From contig JAADEQ010000079.1 in assembly GCA_013153345.1 (NCBI GenBank), positions 1-5,915 on the forward strand: DNA of 5,915 nt, written 5' to 3'. This DNA comes from Campylobacterota bacterium. Lineage in GTDB: Bacteria; Campylobacterota; Campylobacteria; Campylobacterales; Sulfurovaceae. Positions within the stretch are counted from its first letter, which is position 1, and each line of letters starts with the position of its first letter. Below the pieces are notes generated by a model. That model ran no database searches, was not told the DNA's origin, and saw nothing but the letters and a program-made list of their open reading frames with translations. Positions 5,682-5,915 of the stretch are shown piece after piece. The translations under genes and the position numbers were made by a program.

Positions 5682-5915
5682 CTTACCTGCTGCTTTACCA
5701 GCTTTTCTAATAATAACTTCATCAACATACTTAACACCCTTACCTTTATATGGCTCAGGCGGTCTAAAGCTTCTAATAATAGCTGCAACTTGACCAACTT
5801 GCTGCTTATCAGTTCCACTTACATGAATTAGGTTCTTTTCAACCTTAATATCAATCCCTTCTGGAACCTCAAAATTAATTGGATGAGAAAAACCAAGCTG
5901 AAGCTCTAAAACTTT
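5679..5915 (-). CDS. rplF: 50S ribosomal protein L6, C-terminal part
   Basis: The minus strand is open in one frame from the window edge at 5915 to a TAA at 5681-5679, giving the last 78 residues of L6. The fragment contains [15 protein letters not shown], then [20 protein letters not shown], then the family signature [13 protein letters not shown] about 25 residues from the end, and closes with AGKAAGK. L6 lies near the stalk base and the sarcin-ricin loop on the 50S subunit. The full protein would be about 178 aa, so roughly 100 N-terminal residues lie beyond the window. Its place just before rplR is the standard spc order. Confidence 0.96.
   Translation of the reverse strand, partial: KVLELQLGFSHPINFEVPEGIDIKVEKNLIHVSGTDKQQVGQVAAIIRSFRPPEPYKGKGVKYVDEVIIRKAGKAAGK

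Overview
The window looks like a chromosomal segment of a low-GC member of the Campylobacterota (Epsilonproteobacteria). This rests on several features: the end of the spc ribosomal-protein operon runs rplF-rplR-rpsE-rplO-secY-map-infA with no rpmD (L30) between rpsE and rplO and no adk between secY and map; S5 is short (147 aa); and the DNA is AT-rich with lysine- and isoleucine-rich proteins. The genus cannot be fixed from the sequence alone. Every gene I can support is on the minus strand, so transcription runs from high to low coordinates.

Region A (5915 down to 2202) is the distal spc operon. It holds the C-terminal part of L6, then L18, S5, L15, the SecY translocon subunit, type I methionine aminopeptidase and translation initiation factor IF-1. 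Intergenic gaps are 2 to 11 nt, and secY and map overlap by one base (TAATG). At four of the six junctions the upstream stop codon is part of the next gene's Shine-Dalgarno sequence. The genes form one production unit: ribosome parts, the channel that accepts nascent membrane proteins, the enzyme that trims the initiator methionine, and an initiation factor. A hairpin at 2173-2207, beginning at the infA stop codon, probably ends the operon.

Region B (about 2201-1953, 249 bp) is non-coding. It contains a good sigma70-type promoter for the next gene (TTGATT, 17 bp, TATGAT), short direct repeats over and upstream of that promoter, and no convincing RNA gene or ORF.

Region C (1952 to 1) holds two genes 13 nt apart. 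The first is metY, a PLP-dependent O-acetylhomoserine sulfhydrylase of methionine biosynthesis. The second is the N-terminal 224 codons of an inner-membrane protein that resembles the membrane part of YejM/DUF3413-type sulfatase-superfamily proteins; its catalytic domain would lie beyond the window.

I found no mobile element, CRISPR array, tRNA, rRNA or defence system. The window is mostly ordinary core genome. The points most worth checking are the metY promoter repeats, the metY/sulfatase pairing and the break in the ribosomal cluster after infA.
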